A stretch of 30,053 nt of DNA from a virus (IMGVR_UViG_3300027985_001426:1-30053), one strand, 5' to 3'; shown: positions 1-8,111, numbered from the stretch's first letter. The notes: generated by a model not told the origin, from the letters alone. Made by a program: numbers and translations.

Positions 1-693
1 CCGAACGTTGAGCTTGCCATTGATAAAGGTAAGTATTATGCCCTGGTAATCAACGATGTGGAAAAAAAGCAGGCCGACATTAACTATGTGTCTGCCTGGG
101 CAGAGGATGCAAGCGAGCAATTAAAGATCAGCATTGACACCGGTATTCTTGCAGCTATCCCCAGCCAGGCCGGTGCCGGAAACTACGGCACAACCGCCGG
201 AGCCATTTCCGGCAACATCGACCTGGGCACCACTGCTGCAGACGGTTCAAACGCAGAAGGCTTGAGCAAAACCACCATCGTTGACAAGATCGTTGAGTGT
301 GGCCAGGCGTTGACTGAACAGGACGTACCGCAGACCAACAGGTGGTTTGTGCTTCCTGCCTGGGCAGCCACCAGGATCAAGACTTCTGAGCTGTCAGAAG
401 CTTCTTACTCCGGTGACGGCGTCTCCATGAAGCGTAATGGTCGGATCGGGGTCATTGATAACTTTGAGCTGTACGTCTCAAATAATGTCCTGATTACAGT
501 TGAAGGCTCCGTGTCCTGCTACAGCCTCTTGTTCGGTCACAAGTCAGCGCTGACTTTTGCCAGCCAGTTGACTGAAAACGAGATCATACCCAACCCCAAC
601 GACTTCGGTAAGCTCATGAGAGGGCTCCAGGTTTACGGGTACAAGGTTATCAAGGGCGAGTCCATGGGTCACCTGTACGCAAAGCCCGCCTGA
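1..693 (+). CDS. Major capsid protein, C-terminal part (5' end outside window)
   Basis: The reading frame is open from the first base of the window and ends at TGA 691-693, so about 230 C-terminal residues are present and the start lies to the left. The stretch KKQADINYVSAWAEDASEQL followed by a mixed alpha/beta C-terminal half, with a late conserved run around NPNDFGKLMRG, resembles HK97-fold phage coat proteins that form the icosahedral shell. Position supports this: small capsid-associated and adaptor genes follow directly. The Met/GTG near base 58 is only an internal codon and not the start. A terminator-like hairpin follows 19 bases after the stop, as is common after highly expressed coat genes. 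The family is judged by eye; the exact capsid subfamily is uncertain. Confidence 0.75.
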   Translation, partial: PNVELAIDKGKYYALVINDVEKKQADINYVSAWAEDASEQLKISIDTGILAAIPSQAGAGNYGTTAGAISGNIDLGTTAADGSNAEGLSKTTIVDKIVECGQALTEQDVPQTNRWFVLPAWAATRIKTSELSEASYSGDGVSMKRNGRIGVIDNFELYVSNNVLITVEGSVSCYSLLFGHKSALTFASQLTENEIIPNPNDFGKLMRGLQVYGYKVIKGESMGHLYAKPA

Positions 694-711
694 TAAAACA
701 CTTTAATTTAG

Positions 712-734
712 GGGCCGGTGCATAACCGGCCTTT
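712..734 (+). terminator. Terminator-like hairpin after the capsid gene
   Basis: A perfect 7-bp stem GGCCGGT (713-719) and ACCGGCC (725-731) encloses the loop GCATA and is followed by only three T residues. It sits between the capsid stop and the next start. The short T run suggests a weak terminator, or an mRNA 3'-end stabiliser that keeps capsid message abundant. Confidence 0.5.
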
Positions 735-754
735 AAAGCATGGAGATAAAAATA

Positions 755-1174
755 ATGACCTCTGAAAAACTTAGATTGGTTAAATCATACTCAGAAGACA
801 TCGATCTTGCCGACTTTACCGACGGAGGAGACGCCACAGGTTATAAAGACCTCGACGCAAATCTTCCGGCGGGTGCCCTGGTTCTTGGCTGGAAGGCTGA
901 AATTACAACCGCGTTTGCCGGTACCACTTCCGCAACAATGATGGTTGGCGTATCAGGCGACACAGACCGCTTTTCCGCCGATACTTCCGGATCAATAATT
1001 GCAGCTGCGAACAAGGCCTCCCTTGCTCTGGCTGCCGACGCTGGAAAGAGTATCGGTGCAGCTATCACACCCCGGGTAACCATCTCCGATACAAAGGGCA
1101 CGTCACCAGACTTCGGAGACTTTACAGCAGGTGCTTTGACATTAACGATTTATTTCATCGATACCAACGAATAA
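755..1174 (+). CDS. Putative capsid-associated or decoration protein
   Basis: Encodes 139 residues from the ATG at 755, which has GGAG (742-745) nine bases upstream. The in-frame ATG at 740 lies just before that site and has no ribosome site of its own, so 755 is preferred. The product is Ala/Gly/Thr-rich with alternating hydrophobic segments, no Cys and no membrane segment, which suggests an all-beta virion protein. It includes a run of small residues near VGVSGDTDRFSADTSG. Genes of this size between the coat gene and the head-tail adaptors are often decoration proteins. That role is inferred from position, as I do not recognise a named family. It is bracketed by a hairpin upstream and a strong terminator downstream, so it can be expressed as a high-level unit with the capsid gene. 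Confidence 0.6.
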   Translation: MTSEKLRLVKSYSEDIDLADFTDGGDATGYKDLDANLPAGALVLGWKAEITTAFAGTTSATMMVGVSGDTDRFSADTSGSIIAAANKASLALAADAGKSIGAAITPRVTISDTKGTSPDFGDFTAGALTLTIYFIDTNE

Positions 1175-1207
1175 CGCCGGTTCGCTACCATAGCCGTTAT
1201 GACATAG

Positions 1208-1246
1208 AGGCAGGGTATAGGGACGTTCCCTGCCCTGCCTTTTTTT
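1208..1246 (+). terminator. Strong rho-independent terminator
   Basis: The outer stem AGGCAGGG (1208-1215) pairs with CCCTGCCT (1233-1240). Inside it AGGGA (1219-1223) pairs with TCCCT (1227-1231) around the loop CGT. Seven T residues (1240-1246) follow directly. This closes the capsid/decoration transcription unit; the next gene starts 40 bases later with its own ribosome site. Confidence 0.88.
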
Positions 1247-1285
1247 ATTATGCCCACATTCCGGGCCAAACAAAGGAGTTTTAAA

Positions 1286-1684
1286 ATGAACAAGATCACT
1301 TTCTTGAGAAACAAAAAAACAGGACAGATCATCAGATATAACAAATACGCAGCAGCAGAGATAAATATGGAGCCCTGCGACCCGCCCTGGGGAAAAGAAA
1401 AGCAGGCTGTTCCCGATGCAATGCCCGGGATGCCTGAGCCCCCCGCCGCGATTCCTCTTTTTACAGAAGATGGACAACCGGTGACCTTATTGTCTCAGGT
1501 CGAAGCCGAGGCGCTGGTAAAGGAGCTTTTCGGCAAAGATGTAAGGCAGGTAACGGTGGTTGAAATGATGGAATATGTAGCCGCCAATGGCATCACCATC
1601 CCCATTGATCGTCCCACCAAACTGCAGATCGTTTCATTCATCCACGCCCTTAAACCCTCAGCAGCACCTACACAGCAGGAGTAA
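1286..1684 (+). CDS. Hypothetical phage structural-module protein
   Basis: Encodes 132 residues from ATG 1286, with AAGGAG (1273-1278) seven bases upstream. An in-frame ATG at 1250 overlaps the T run of the preceding terminator and has no ribosome site, so it is rejected. The N-terminal part is basic (MNKITFLRNKKTGQIIRYNK), the middle is Pro-rich (residues about 45-65), and the C-terminal 70 residues look helical, with LVKELFGKDVRQVTVVEMMEY. I do not recognise a family. The gene sits between the capsid unit and the adaptor gene and ends three bases before it, so it is probably co-transcribed with the tail genes and may be a connector or scaffold accessory factor. That role is inference only. 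Confidence 0.55.
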   Translation: MNKITFLRNKKTGQIIRYNKYAAAEINMEPCDPPWGKEKQAVPDAMPGMPEPPAAIPLFTEDGQPVTLLSQVEAEALVKELFGKDVRQVTVVEMMEYVAANGITIPIDRPTKLQIVSFIHALKPSAAPTQQE

Positions 1685-1687
1685 GCC

Positions 1688-2323
1688 ATGTCAGTTTCCG
1701 GGGCTGAATTTCTAAGAAATATTGGCGTCCTTCTATTGGACCCACATGAAGTCGTTTGGAGCGAAGACCTGAAAGAGGTCTTTGTTAACGAAGGGCTATC
1801 AATCATTGCATTGTTACGGCCTGACGCTACAGCAGTCACGGCAACGCTTGCTCTTACACCAAACACGCCAAAACAGAGCATACCTTCAACAGGTGTGAGG
1901 CTTCTTGACGTTATCAGAAACACAGGCGGCGGACGCCCTGTAAGGAAAATCTCCAGAGAAATTCTTAACGAGACTGTTCCCGCCTGGACCTCTGAGGAAA
2001 CAGAAACATCTATTCAAAATTTCATGTTCGATGAAGAAAACCCCAAAGCCTTTTGGGTGTATCCAACTCCAACCATTATCTTGAACGTCGAAATTGTTTA
2101 TTCAGACTCACCGAGCGAATTTAGCTTTGAATCACAATCAATAGGCATTGATGACATATTCTTATCACCTCTCAAGGAATATGTTTTATACAGATGCCTA
2201 AACATGCCATCTAAGGGGCAGGACCTTCAAAAAGCAGCTGGGTATCTTCAGAACTTTTATAATGCACTTGGCGTAAAAATGCAGTCTGACGCTATTCTGT
2301 CTCAAGTTCAGCAAGGAGGTTAA
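1688..2323 (+). CDS. Head-tail adaptor protein (DUF6682-like)
   Basis: A 211-residue protein whose layout matches the phage adaptor family DUF6682 as I know it. It has an N-terminal helix-rich part with VVWSEDLKEVFVNEGL, the phrase ALLRPDAT followed by LLDVIRNTGGG, then FMFDEENPKAFWVYPTP, and a C-terminal helical part around EYVLYRCLNMPSKGQDLQKA with LQNFYNALGVK. In podoviruses such proteins form the ring between portal and tail tube. The ATG has AGGAG (1677-1681) six bases upstream. It is followed after 3 bases by a second adaptor-like gene, a pairing seen in related phages. Length is typical for the family. The assignment rests on recalled sequence pattern and was not checked by a search. 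Confidence 0.75.
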   Translation: MSVSGAEFLRNIGVLLLDPHEVVWSEDLKEVFVNEGLSIIALLRPDATAVTATLALTPNTPKQSIPSTGVRLLDVIRNTGGGRPVRKISREILNETVPAWTSEETETSIQNFMFDEENPKAFWVYPTPTIILNVEIVYSDSPSEFSFESQSIGIDDIFLSPLKEYVLYRCLNMPSKGQDLQKAAGYLQNFYNALGVKMQSDAILSQVQQGG

Positions 2324-2326
2324 TTT

Positions 2327-2872
2327 ATGGATCGCTTTATTGACAATGTAATGCCACAAGTTAAGGGGTGCCCTCAAGCTCTTATAAAAGTGGAGTTATT
2401 ACGGGCCGCTATACAGTTCTGCAAAGACTCATGGATATGGCAGCAGGACGAGGAAAAGGAGGTTTTGGAGGATGGTGACACCATAACAATTACCTTGGAG
2501 ACAGGGTCAGAAATTGCCGGGATGCAAATCTTGTTGGATGGTGTTGAGTTTATTGAATACACCAGGGCAGACAATGTTGTTACACTTGACGATGCTGTGA
2601 CATCAGACACCACCTTTAACGTCACGAGCATGTTGAGGCCCACCAGGGCGGCAACAAGTCTTCCGGACCTTCTTTATAATGAATGGTTTGAGGCTATTGA
2701 ATCCAAAGCCAAGGCAGAGCTTATGCTTATGCCCGGGAAACCATGGAGTGATTCCCAGCTTGCCGGCATAAATCAAAAGAAGTATCTGCATGAGCTTGGA
2801 GAGGCTAAAATAAAAGCCCGTAAGGTCAACGACCAAACCGACTTAAGAGTTTTTATGAGGCCATTCATATGA
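2327..2872 (+). CDS. Second head-tail adaptor / tail tubular-like protein
   Basis: A 181-residue protein preceded by a near-perfect AAGGAGGT (2313-2320). The opening VMPQVKGCPQALIKVELLRA, the segment AIQFCKDSWIWQQ, and the C-terminal run RPTRAATSLPDLLYNEWFEA followed by LMLMPGKPWSD resemble a family commonly encoded directly after the DUF6682 adaptor in podovirus-like genomes, probably part of the tail tube or its collar. Its last four bases (ATGA) overlap the start of the following large tail gene, indicating translational coupling and a fixed product ratio. No membrane segment or enzyme motif is visible. The precise structural position is inferred from gene order. Confidence 0.65.
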   Translation: MDRFIDNVMPQVKGCPQALIKVELLRAAIQFCKDSWIWQQDEEKEVLEDGDTITITLETGSEIAGMQILLDGVEFIEYTRADNVVTLDDAVTSDTTFNVTSMLRPTRAATSLPDLLYNEWFEAIESKAKAELMLMPGKPWSDSQLAGINQKKYLHELGEAKIKARKVNDQTDLRVFMRPFI

Positions 2873-4614
2873 TTGATATATTAGGGTTTCATGGAGAATC
2901 ACCAAAAATAGGTGACAAGTTACTCCCTGAAAACTATGCGGTCTTGGCAAAGAATTGCAGCACCCAAGAGGGAAATATAAAACCCTTAAAGGGTGAAGAT
3001 GTTATTCAGGCCCTTGATGATGACACAGAAACGATTTACAGGTTAAGCGGGGGTTGGCTTCAATGGAACAATAAAATATCTGTTGCCGAATCATTTGTCT
3101 ACGAGCGAGACTCCGGAGGTCGCATTCTTATCGGTGGGGATGTTTATCCAAAAGAGACAAATTTTCAACTGGCAATAAGTGGAGCGGGTCCGTATCCGTA
3201 CTCAACAAGGAGACTTGGCATTGCTGCCCCTACCGCAGCTCTTACCACGTCAATAACGACCACCGGGTCCGGAACTCCACGGGACATTGCATATTGCTAT
3301 ACAAGGGTTGGGATTTGGGAAGATGGCACCGTTGTAGAGTCTGCCCCATCCCCATCCACAGAAGTTTTTGCGGTCAATGACGATGGAGTTGTTGAGCTTT
3401 CAGATTTTGTAGACTCTGCAGAAACAGGTGTTTATACCACTCATTTCCGGATATACCGCATAAACAACGGTGATACCGGAGCTGAGTTTCAATATGTGGC
3501 TCAAATTGCCAAAACTACAAGCACATACGATGACGACCATGCCACAAATACGGACGATAGTTTGGGTGAGGTTTTACCAACTGAAGGTTGGACCAACCCC
3601 GATGACGACCTTAGTGGATTCATTGTTGCTTCAAGTGGCCTTATTTTTGGGTTCAGCGAAAACAAGGTTTATGTTTGTGAATCGTATATACACTATGCTT
3701 TTCCTATTGGGTTTTCACTATCCATTGACTCTGAGGTTGTTGGTTTTGGCTTCAATGGTTCTGCGGTTGTTGTTTTGACCAAAACTACCCCATACCTTAT
3801 TTACGGTACCGACCCGTCAGCACTGACTATGGATAAAATACCGGCAGAATTGCCGTGTAAGTCTGCACGATCCATAGTGAGCATTCCAAATGGTGTCATT
3901 TTCGCATCAGACACCGGCTTAGTTCTGATTGATTCAAGTGGGGTTGCTCAGATCATAACGTCACAAATTTTCACAAAACAGCAATGGGTTGACCTTGTTC
4001 CAGCCAATATCTTTGCGTTTTATTATGACGCCTCATATATCGCGTTTTTTTCTGGAACAAAAATAGGGATATTGTTTGGGTTTACATCCAGTGAAATACA
4101 TAGACTTGAGGCAGATGGGAAGGTGTTCGGTGGTCAATATGTTTCCACAGTATCAAATAATCAGTATGACTTTTTAGATGCTGGTGGCAATAATTTTATT
4201 ACGGCCGGCGGATACCAACTTGTTGTCTATAGCGATGATTATTCAATAGCGTTTGACGCCCTATACCTAATCGAGGAAACAGAGACAGAGGGTCGTCAAC
4301 TTGTTTCTTGGGAATCGTCCGACACGTTGAAGAGCTTTACATGGAAGTCAAAAGAATTTTTCTCTATAAAAGGGGAGTTCTTAATGGCAGGTGTTATAGT
4401 CGGTGATTTTTCGGAAGGAAGCGCATCTCTTGCCCTCTATGTAGATGATGTTCTCGTAACAACAGAAACCGTGACAAATAGCGAGGTCTTTCTCCTCGGG
4501 TCAGTTGTTCGTGGCAACAAATTCCAAATCATTCTTACAGGAAAGGCCACCATTGAAAGGGTAATACTTGGCGCTTCACCAACCGCTGTTTTAGAGAGGG
4601 CTTATGGCGAATAA
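2869..4614 (+). CDS. Large tail protein, beta-propeller/nozzle-like
   Basis: A 581-residue, strongly beta-rich protein with repeated short strands and turns and no membrane segment. The N-terminal pattern FHGESPKIGDKLLPENYAVL, then NCSTQEGNIKPLKG, is typical of phage tail proteins in which each protomer forms a propeller in the distal tail (nozzle or stabiliser, analogous in place to T7 gp12 or P22 gp10). An RDIAYCYTRVGIWEDGTVVE segment resembles a fibronectin/Ig-like insertion seen in such proteins. It starts by ATGA overlap with the adaptor gene and overlaps the next small gene by 11 bases. Gene order adaptor-adaptor-nozzle supports the role. The exact family is not certain. Confidence 0.6.
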   Translation: MIDILGFHGESPKIGDKLLPENYAVLAKNCSTQEGNIKPLKGEDVIQALDDDTETIYRLSGGWLQWNNKISVAESFVYERDSGGRILIGGDVYPKETNFQLAISGAGPYPYSTRRLGIAAPTAALTTSITTTGSGTPRDIAYCYTRVGIWEDGTVVESAPSPSTEVFAVNDDGVVELSDFVDSAETGVYTTHFRIYRINNGDTGAEFQYVAQIAKTTSTYDDDHATNTDDSLGEVLPTEGWTNPDDDLSGFIVASSGLIFGFSENKVYVCESYIHYAFPIGFSLSIDSEVVGFGFNGSAVVVLTKTTPYLIYGTDPSALTMDKIPAELPCKSARSIVSIPNGVIFASDTGLVLIDSSGVAQIITSQIFTKQQWVDLVPANIFAFYYDASYIAFFSGTKIGILFGFTSSEIHRLEADGKVFGGQYVSTVSNNQYDFLDAGGNNFITAGGYQLVVYSDDYSIAFDALYLIEETETEGRQLVSWESSDTLKSFTWKSKEFFSIKGEFLMAGVIVGDFSEGSASLALYVDDVLVTTETVTNSEVFLLGSVVRGNKFQIILTGKATIERVILGASPTAVLERAYGE

Positions 4615-4807
4615 CATCCCAAAGATAAATAAAAACCAAGACCCGCAGAGATTTTATGACGTTGTTCGAGACGTTCTTACAACCTTAACAGGCCAAAACA
4701 AGAACGCAAAATATGACAGGGCCTTGACGGTAAGAGACCTTGAAAGGTTAGGTATAGACCTTGATAAGTTTTTAAACTGCGACAAGCAGAACCCATACCC
4801 ATTATAG
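4604..4807 (+). CDS. Small hypothetical tail-module protein
   Basis: A 67-residue protein starting inside the last codons of the preceding tail gene, with GAGAGGG (4594-4600) just upstream. It is hydrophilic, with a helix around DPQRFYDVVRDVLTTLTG and a C-terminal ALTVRDLERLGIDLDKF segment of a type often seen in very short phage structural proteins placed before tail fibre genes. No function can be assigned. Its tight overlap with the nozzle gene suggests stoichiometric coupling. Confidence 0.6.
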   Translation: MANNIPKINKNQDPQRFYDVVRDVLTTLTGQNKNAKYDRALTVRDLERLGIDLDKFLNCDKQNPYPL

Positions 4808-4817
4808 GTGATAAGGC

Positions 4818-5384
4818 ATGACAGATTATAATTCAGCACACTATGGATCGGCAATAGATGCAGCTATAACCAAAGCCGCAAAGTTACCCACAATATCATC
4901 CGGCGACGCAAATAAAAAATTGGTGGTGAAAACAGACGAAACCGGTTTTGAATGCGTGGATGATAATGAAGAGACAATAGGAGATGACCTTGACACTTTA
5001 GAGGCAGCATTCGCAGCCCACCTCGTTGCCGACAATCCGCACGAAATTGAAGAGGGTGGCCAAATAACGGCAGTGCAAATATCGTCCAGGACATCCAGCG
5101 GGACATGGACAATAACGGGGGCTACAGTTGGTCGTCCAATTGTCATTGGTCTTGACCCTTCAACAGGTGGGTCGGGTGAGGTTTCAACCCAGCTTTATGT
5201 TTCGTCTGGTTCATATATAGGCTCTACAGCGAGCTCTTTGCATGACTTTATTTTGCGTTGTTCAAGTTCAATTGACTTGGCAACAAATCCATCATTTACC
5301 ATTGTTCCAACTGCAACGACAATTACCCTTGAGGTGAGTTACCACGAAGCAACATTAAGAGCATACGAATTGGGGGTGGCATGA
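4818..5384 (+). CDS. Putative tail fibre or tail spike base protein
   Basis: A 188-residue protein with AGGTG (4806-4810) upstream. Its beginning YNSAHYGSAIDAAITKA and the middle phrase AAFAAHLVADNPHEIEE resemble N-terminal regions of phage tail fibres, where a segment ending in NPH precedes trimer-forming repeats. The C-terminal half is a Ser/Thr-rich beta region. It is much shorter than a full receptor-binding fibre; the long glycine-rich fibre is encoded far downstream at 23772. It ends by ATGA overlap with the tail assembly chaperone gene, which is the usual partner of fibre genes. It may therefore be a connector between tail and fibre, or a short fibre. The assignment is moderately supported. 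Confidence 0.5.
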   Translation: MTDYNSAHYGSAIDAAITKAAKLPTISSGDANKKLVVKTDETGFECVDDNEETIGDDLDTLEAAFAAHLVADNPHEIEEGGQITAVQISSRTSSGTWTITGATVGRPIVIGLDPSTGGSGEVSTQLYVSSGSYIGSTASSLHDFILRCSSSIDLATNPSFTIVPTATTITLEVSYHEATLRAYELGVA

Positions 5385-5815
5385 TAGAATTAAGACTTTT
5401 CACTTATGAATCAACGGTTATAAATTTTGACAATGATGAAGATGCCGAAAGGTTCAAAAAGAACAATCCGGATTCGAGAGAATTGAGTAAGTTAGAGATT
5501 GACGAGATTTTTGGGTCAAACGCCAAATATGCAGGACACAGGACATCTAAGGTTGATCGTAATGGTAAGATCACATTCACCTTGCCGGAAGAACTTACAG
5601 ATATAGATAAGTGGCTGTCAAGGTTCGTGAGGCCAAGGCGAAACATGAAATTGAAAGAAACAGACAAATATATGGTTTCTGATTTTCCAATGAGCGCACA
5701 ATCAAAAGAAGACCTTCTTGCATATCGTGAGGCCCTTAGAAATATGCCTGACAATTTGACTGAAATCATTGATACCGAGGCTATTGTATGGCCTGAAATG
5801 CCGGTGATAAAATGA
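5381..5815 (+). CDS. Tail fibre assembly chaperone (Phage_tail_APC-like)
   Basis: A 144-residue protein whose C-terminal half matches the Phage_tail_APC pattern (PF16778 as I recall). It has paired arginines in RPRRNMKLKETDKYMVSDFP, then MSAQSKEDLLAYREALRNMP, and ends in IVWPEMPVIK. Family members help tail fibres fold or attach and are not usually part of the virion. The N-terminal half (residues 1-70) is charged and specific to this phage. It lies between a fibre-like gene and an acetyltransferase gene with ATGA overlaps on both sides, so the three are translationally coupled. Confidence is good for the C-terminal domain. Confidence 0.75.
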   Translation: MIELRLFTYESTVINFDNDEDAERFKKNNPDSRELSKLEIDEIFGSNAKYAGHRTSKVDRNGKITFTLPEELTDIDKWLSRFVRPRRNMKLKETDKYMVSDFPMSAQSKEDLLAYREALRNMPDNLTEIIDTEAIVWPEMPVIK

Positions 5816-6351
5816 GGTTACATATCATGCCATACACCGCCGTTGACGGCATTATGACAGCCACAGACTCGTCAATGGTTGAATTGTTCGACAGAACAGT
5901 AGAAGAGGGCCTTTTAAATAAAGTGTTTTATGACGGTGAAATCTTAGATGCTCAATCGTTCTTGCGCTTTGTGAAAGCCCCTGGAAACCTCTTTTACGTT
6001 GTCTTCGATGGGCTTGAGGCTGTTGCTTACACATGGCTAAGCCACCTTGAAAGCAGGGCCGCAAGGATACACTTCTGCGTATTCAAACGACACCATGGCC
6101 TCAATGCAATAGATATAGGAAAATTTGTATTAAGAAAGTTGGTGGAATTAAAATCAAGTGGAGGAGAGTACATCTTCGATGTTTTAATAGGGCTCACCCC
6201 GAATAACAACAAACTTGCATTACGATTTGCACAAAGCTGCGGGTTTAAAATTTGTGGCGTTGTTCCGAACGCTGTGTTTAATTCCATATCGGGAAAAAGC
6301 GAAGACGCTACTGTTTCCTGGTACACAAGGAGTACAGACAATGATGATTGA
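5812..6351 (+). CDS. GNAT-like N-acetyltransferase, phage type
   Basis: A 179-residue protein with a GNAT-like layout. A central beta hairpin (FYVVFDGLEAVAYTWLSHL, residues 61-79) is followed by a strand, and then by a loop-helix RHHGLNAIDIGKFVLRKL (from residue 93) in the place of the acetyl-CoA binding motif Q/RxxGxG/A. A late strand-loop-helix follows (VLIGLTPNNNKLALRFAQSC, then GFKICGVVPN). The binding loop reads R-H-H-G-L-N, so it is degenerate and activity is not certain. Such proteins are found in podovirus structural regions, where they might modify a virion or host protein; the substrate is unknown. It overlaps the chaperone gene by ATGA, and the ejection gene start lies within its last codons. 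There is no signal peptide, so it is expected to act in the cytoplasm. Confidence 0.6.
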   Translation: MRLHIMPYTAVDGIMTATDSSMVELFDRTVEEGLLNKVFYDGEILDAQSFLRFVKAPGNLFYVVFDGLEAVAYTWLSHLESRAARIHFCVFKRHHGLNAIDIGKFVLRKLVELKSSGGEYIFDVLIGLTPNNNKLALRFAQSCGFKICGVVPNAVFNSISGKSEDATVSWYTRSTDNDD

Positions 6352-7069
6352 TTTTTGGGGTGGCGATGGTTTCAGCTGCATTTCAATTGATCCGGATATA
6401 CCAGGCGTTGAAAAAATTGAATGCCTTAAGCCAAGGTTAAGGCCAAGGCTTTTGTGGTTCGGAGGTAGCAGTGGTGACACTGTTGATAAAAAGTACAATG
6501 CACGAATGGCCACAATTGCAGAAGAACAGCAGGCCATGGCCAATGAATATTATCAATACTGGCAAGATGTTTACCAGCCGTATGAAACAGCACAGGTCCA
6601 GGCTAATTCGTCACTTATAGCCGGAGAAACGAGACTTGCCAAGGCAACAAACCTCGTGAACCTTCTCCTTTTGAGGGGCCAGGCACAGTCCCAACAGGCA
6701 GAATATGACGCTCAAATGGCTATATTACCAGAGCAGACTGATTATCTTGTGCAGGCTATGGGTGACTCAGAAAGGGTTCGCTCCGCATATTATGACGAGG
6801 CTCTTAATGGTGTTGACATAGATGCCAGAGTTAACCGGGCTGCAGCCGATGCAACTCAGGCCTTCATGAACTCCTCTGAACAATTGAGCAGAAATGCAGC
6901 AAGGATGGGTATAAGTCCAAGTTCAGGAGCCTTTGCCGGGTATGCCAACCAAAACAGCTTAGACCAGGCAAAGCTTGTCGCCAACGCAAAAACACAGGCC
7001 AGAACTCAAGCAGAACAAGAAAACTTTGACAGAATGACAACCGCAATGGGCACAACAGTGGCCGTATAG
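6341..7069 (+). CDS. Internal virion (DNA ejection) protein, gp14-like
   Basis: Encodes 242 residues from ATG 6341, which has AAGGAG (6327-6332) eight bases upstream. The frame is open further 5', to 6215, but that part only overlaps the acetyltransferase gene and lacks a ribosome site. After a short N-terminal segment the protein is a long Gln/Ala-rich helical chain. Its C-terminal phrase NAARMGISPSSGAFAGYANQ followed by AKTQARTQAEQENFDRM is typical of podovirus internal virion proteins that are ejected with the DNA and help form the channel across the cell envelope. It is the first of three consecutive ejection-type genes before the giant gene. The function is inferred from this family pattern and from position. 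Confidence 0.65.
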   Translation: MMIDFWGGDGFSCISIDPDIPGVEKIECLKPRLRPRLLWFGGSSGDTVDKKYNARMATIAEEQQAMANEYYQYWQDVYQPYETAQVQANSSLIAGETRLAKATNLVNLLLLRGQAQSQQAEYDAQMAILPEQTDYLVQAMGDSERVRSAYYDEALNGVDIDARVNRAAADATQAFMNSSEQLSRNAARMGISPSSGAFAGYANQNSLDQAKLVANAKTQARTQAEQENFDRMTTAMGTTVAV

Positions 7070-7082
7070 GGAAAGGTGTGGT

Positions 7083-8099
7083 ATGCCTCTTTATCAAGTA
7101 GAAAGTCCTATAAATAAAGCTATGCAAGGGTTAAGCGATGCGTCTAACACCTATGCTTCAATGGACAAAGAAGAATATGTGCAAACAGACCCACTCGCAC
7201 CGGTAAAGCTGGCTGTTGCTGGTGCTGAGATTGGATACCAGGGAGGAAAGACCTATGATTATGTCAAAAGTGTCCTTGGAACCGGTGGGGACAAGATAGG
7301 TACACAAGGTACCGTCACAACAAACCAGACAATAGGCCAGTCAATACAGAGCCCCGCAGTAAACCAGGCACCGATTCAACAGGCGGGCTCTACAACAGGA
7401 ACCCAGGCCGTGACTGGTTCATCTGAGCAGGCTATGCAAACAGTAATACCGGAAGGTTTGTCTGGTAGCACACCCGGGGGGATTGCAACCGAATCCATTG
7501 GGGCTGGTGGTGGTGGTGCCCAAGCAAGTGAAACCATAGGGGCTCAACTCGCAGGACAAGATGGCGGTGCGGTGGCCGGTCAACAAACCGGGCAGGCAGG
7601 AGGGCAAGTTGTTGGGCATGGCTCTGAGCAGATCGTGGGCCAGGCAATGGGGGAACAGGCGTCGGGATCAGTGACCGGCGAAATGGTAGGGCAAACAGCA
7701 GGGCAGGCTGGCGGGCAAGTTGCCGGACAAACAGGTGGTGCCGTTGCTGGGGATGCCATGGGCAGTGCCATGGGTTATGGTGCTGGCGGGTCCGTTGCTG
7801 CTGGTGCCGGGGCTGGTGGGGCTGCCATGGGAGCTGGTGCCGGGGCTGGTGGGGCTGCCATGGGAGCTGGTGCCGGGGCTGGTGGGGCTGCAGCCGGTAT
7901 GGGTACCGCAGTTGGGTATGGTGCCGGTGGAACCATTGTCACTGCCGGCGGCGCCACAGTAGGCACAACTGCAGGCACCGCCGCCGGAGGAGCTGCATCA
8001 GGGGTGGCCACTGGCGCCTCTACCGGTTCGGCTGCCGGGCCAATAGGGGCAGTCGTCGGGGCCGCCGTTGGATTAATAGCCGGATACCTTCTTTCATAA
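7083..8099 (+). CDS. Gly/Ala-rich glycine-zipper protein, probable ejection protein
   Basis: A 338-residue low-complexity protein with AAAGGTG just upstream of its ATG. Residues 1-75 are ordinary. Residues about 80-240 are Gly/Gln/Ala/Thr-rich, with recurring GQ steps such as GQTAGQAGGQVAGQTGG. Residues about 240-270 are a perfect 11-residue tandem repeat rich in Gly and Ala. The C-terminus PIGAVVGAAVGLIAGYLL is a classical glycine zipper that can pack in a membrane. It lies between two ejection-type genes, so it is a good candidate for a membrane-inserting part of the ejection channel. I know no exact homologue. The repeat block could change in length by slipped recombination. Confidence 0.55.
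   Translation: MPLYQVESPINKAMQGLSDASNTYASMDKEEYVQTDPLAPVKLAVAGAEIGYQGGKTYDYVKSVLGTGGDKIGTQGTVTTNQTIGQSIQSPAVNQAPIQQAGSTTGTQAVTGSSEQAMQTVIPEGLSGSTPGGIATESIGAGGGGAQASETIGAQLAGQDGGAVAGQQTGQAGGQVVGHGSEQIVGQAMGEQASGSVTGEMVGQTAGQAGGQVAGQTGGAVAGDAMGSAMGYGAGGSVAAGAGAGGAAMGAGAGAGGAAMGAGAGAGGAAAGMGTAVGYGAGGTIVTAGGATVGTTAGTAAGGAASGVATGASTGSAAGPIGAVVGAAVGLIAGYLLS
7800..7891 (+). repeat. 33-bp perfect tandem repeat (about 2.8 copies)
   Basis: Copies start at 7800, 7833 and 7866. The first two are identical over 33 bases, and the third matches for 26 bases before diverging. Each unit encodes eleven residues of the type AGAGGAAMG inside the glycine-zipper protein. Perfect identity at the DNA level, including third codon positions, implies recent duplication. 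Confidence 0.9.
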
Positions 8100-8111
8100 A
8101 GGGATTTTAAA

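Noticed and set aside
6215-6340. N-terminal extension of the first ejection protein
   Set aside because: The extension only overlaps the acetyltransferase gene. AAGGAG is placed for ATG 6341.
7800-7891. Possible CRISPR-like array
   Set aside because: Repeats are directly tandem without spacers and encode a continuous Gly/Ala protein segment.
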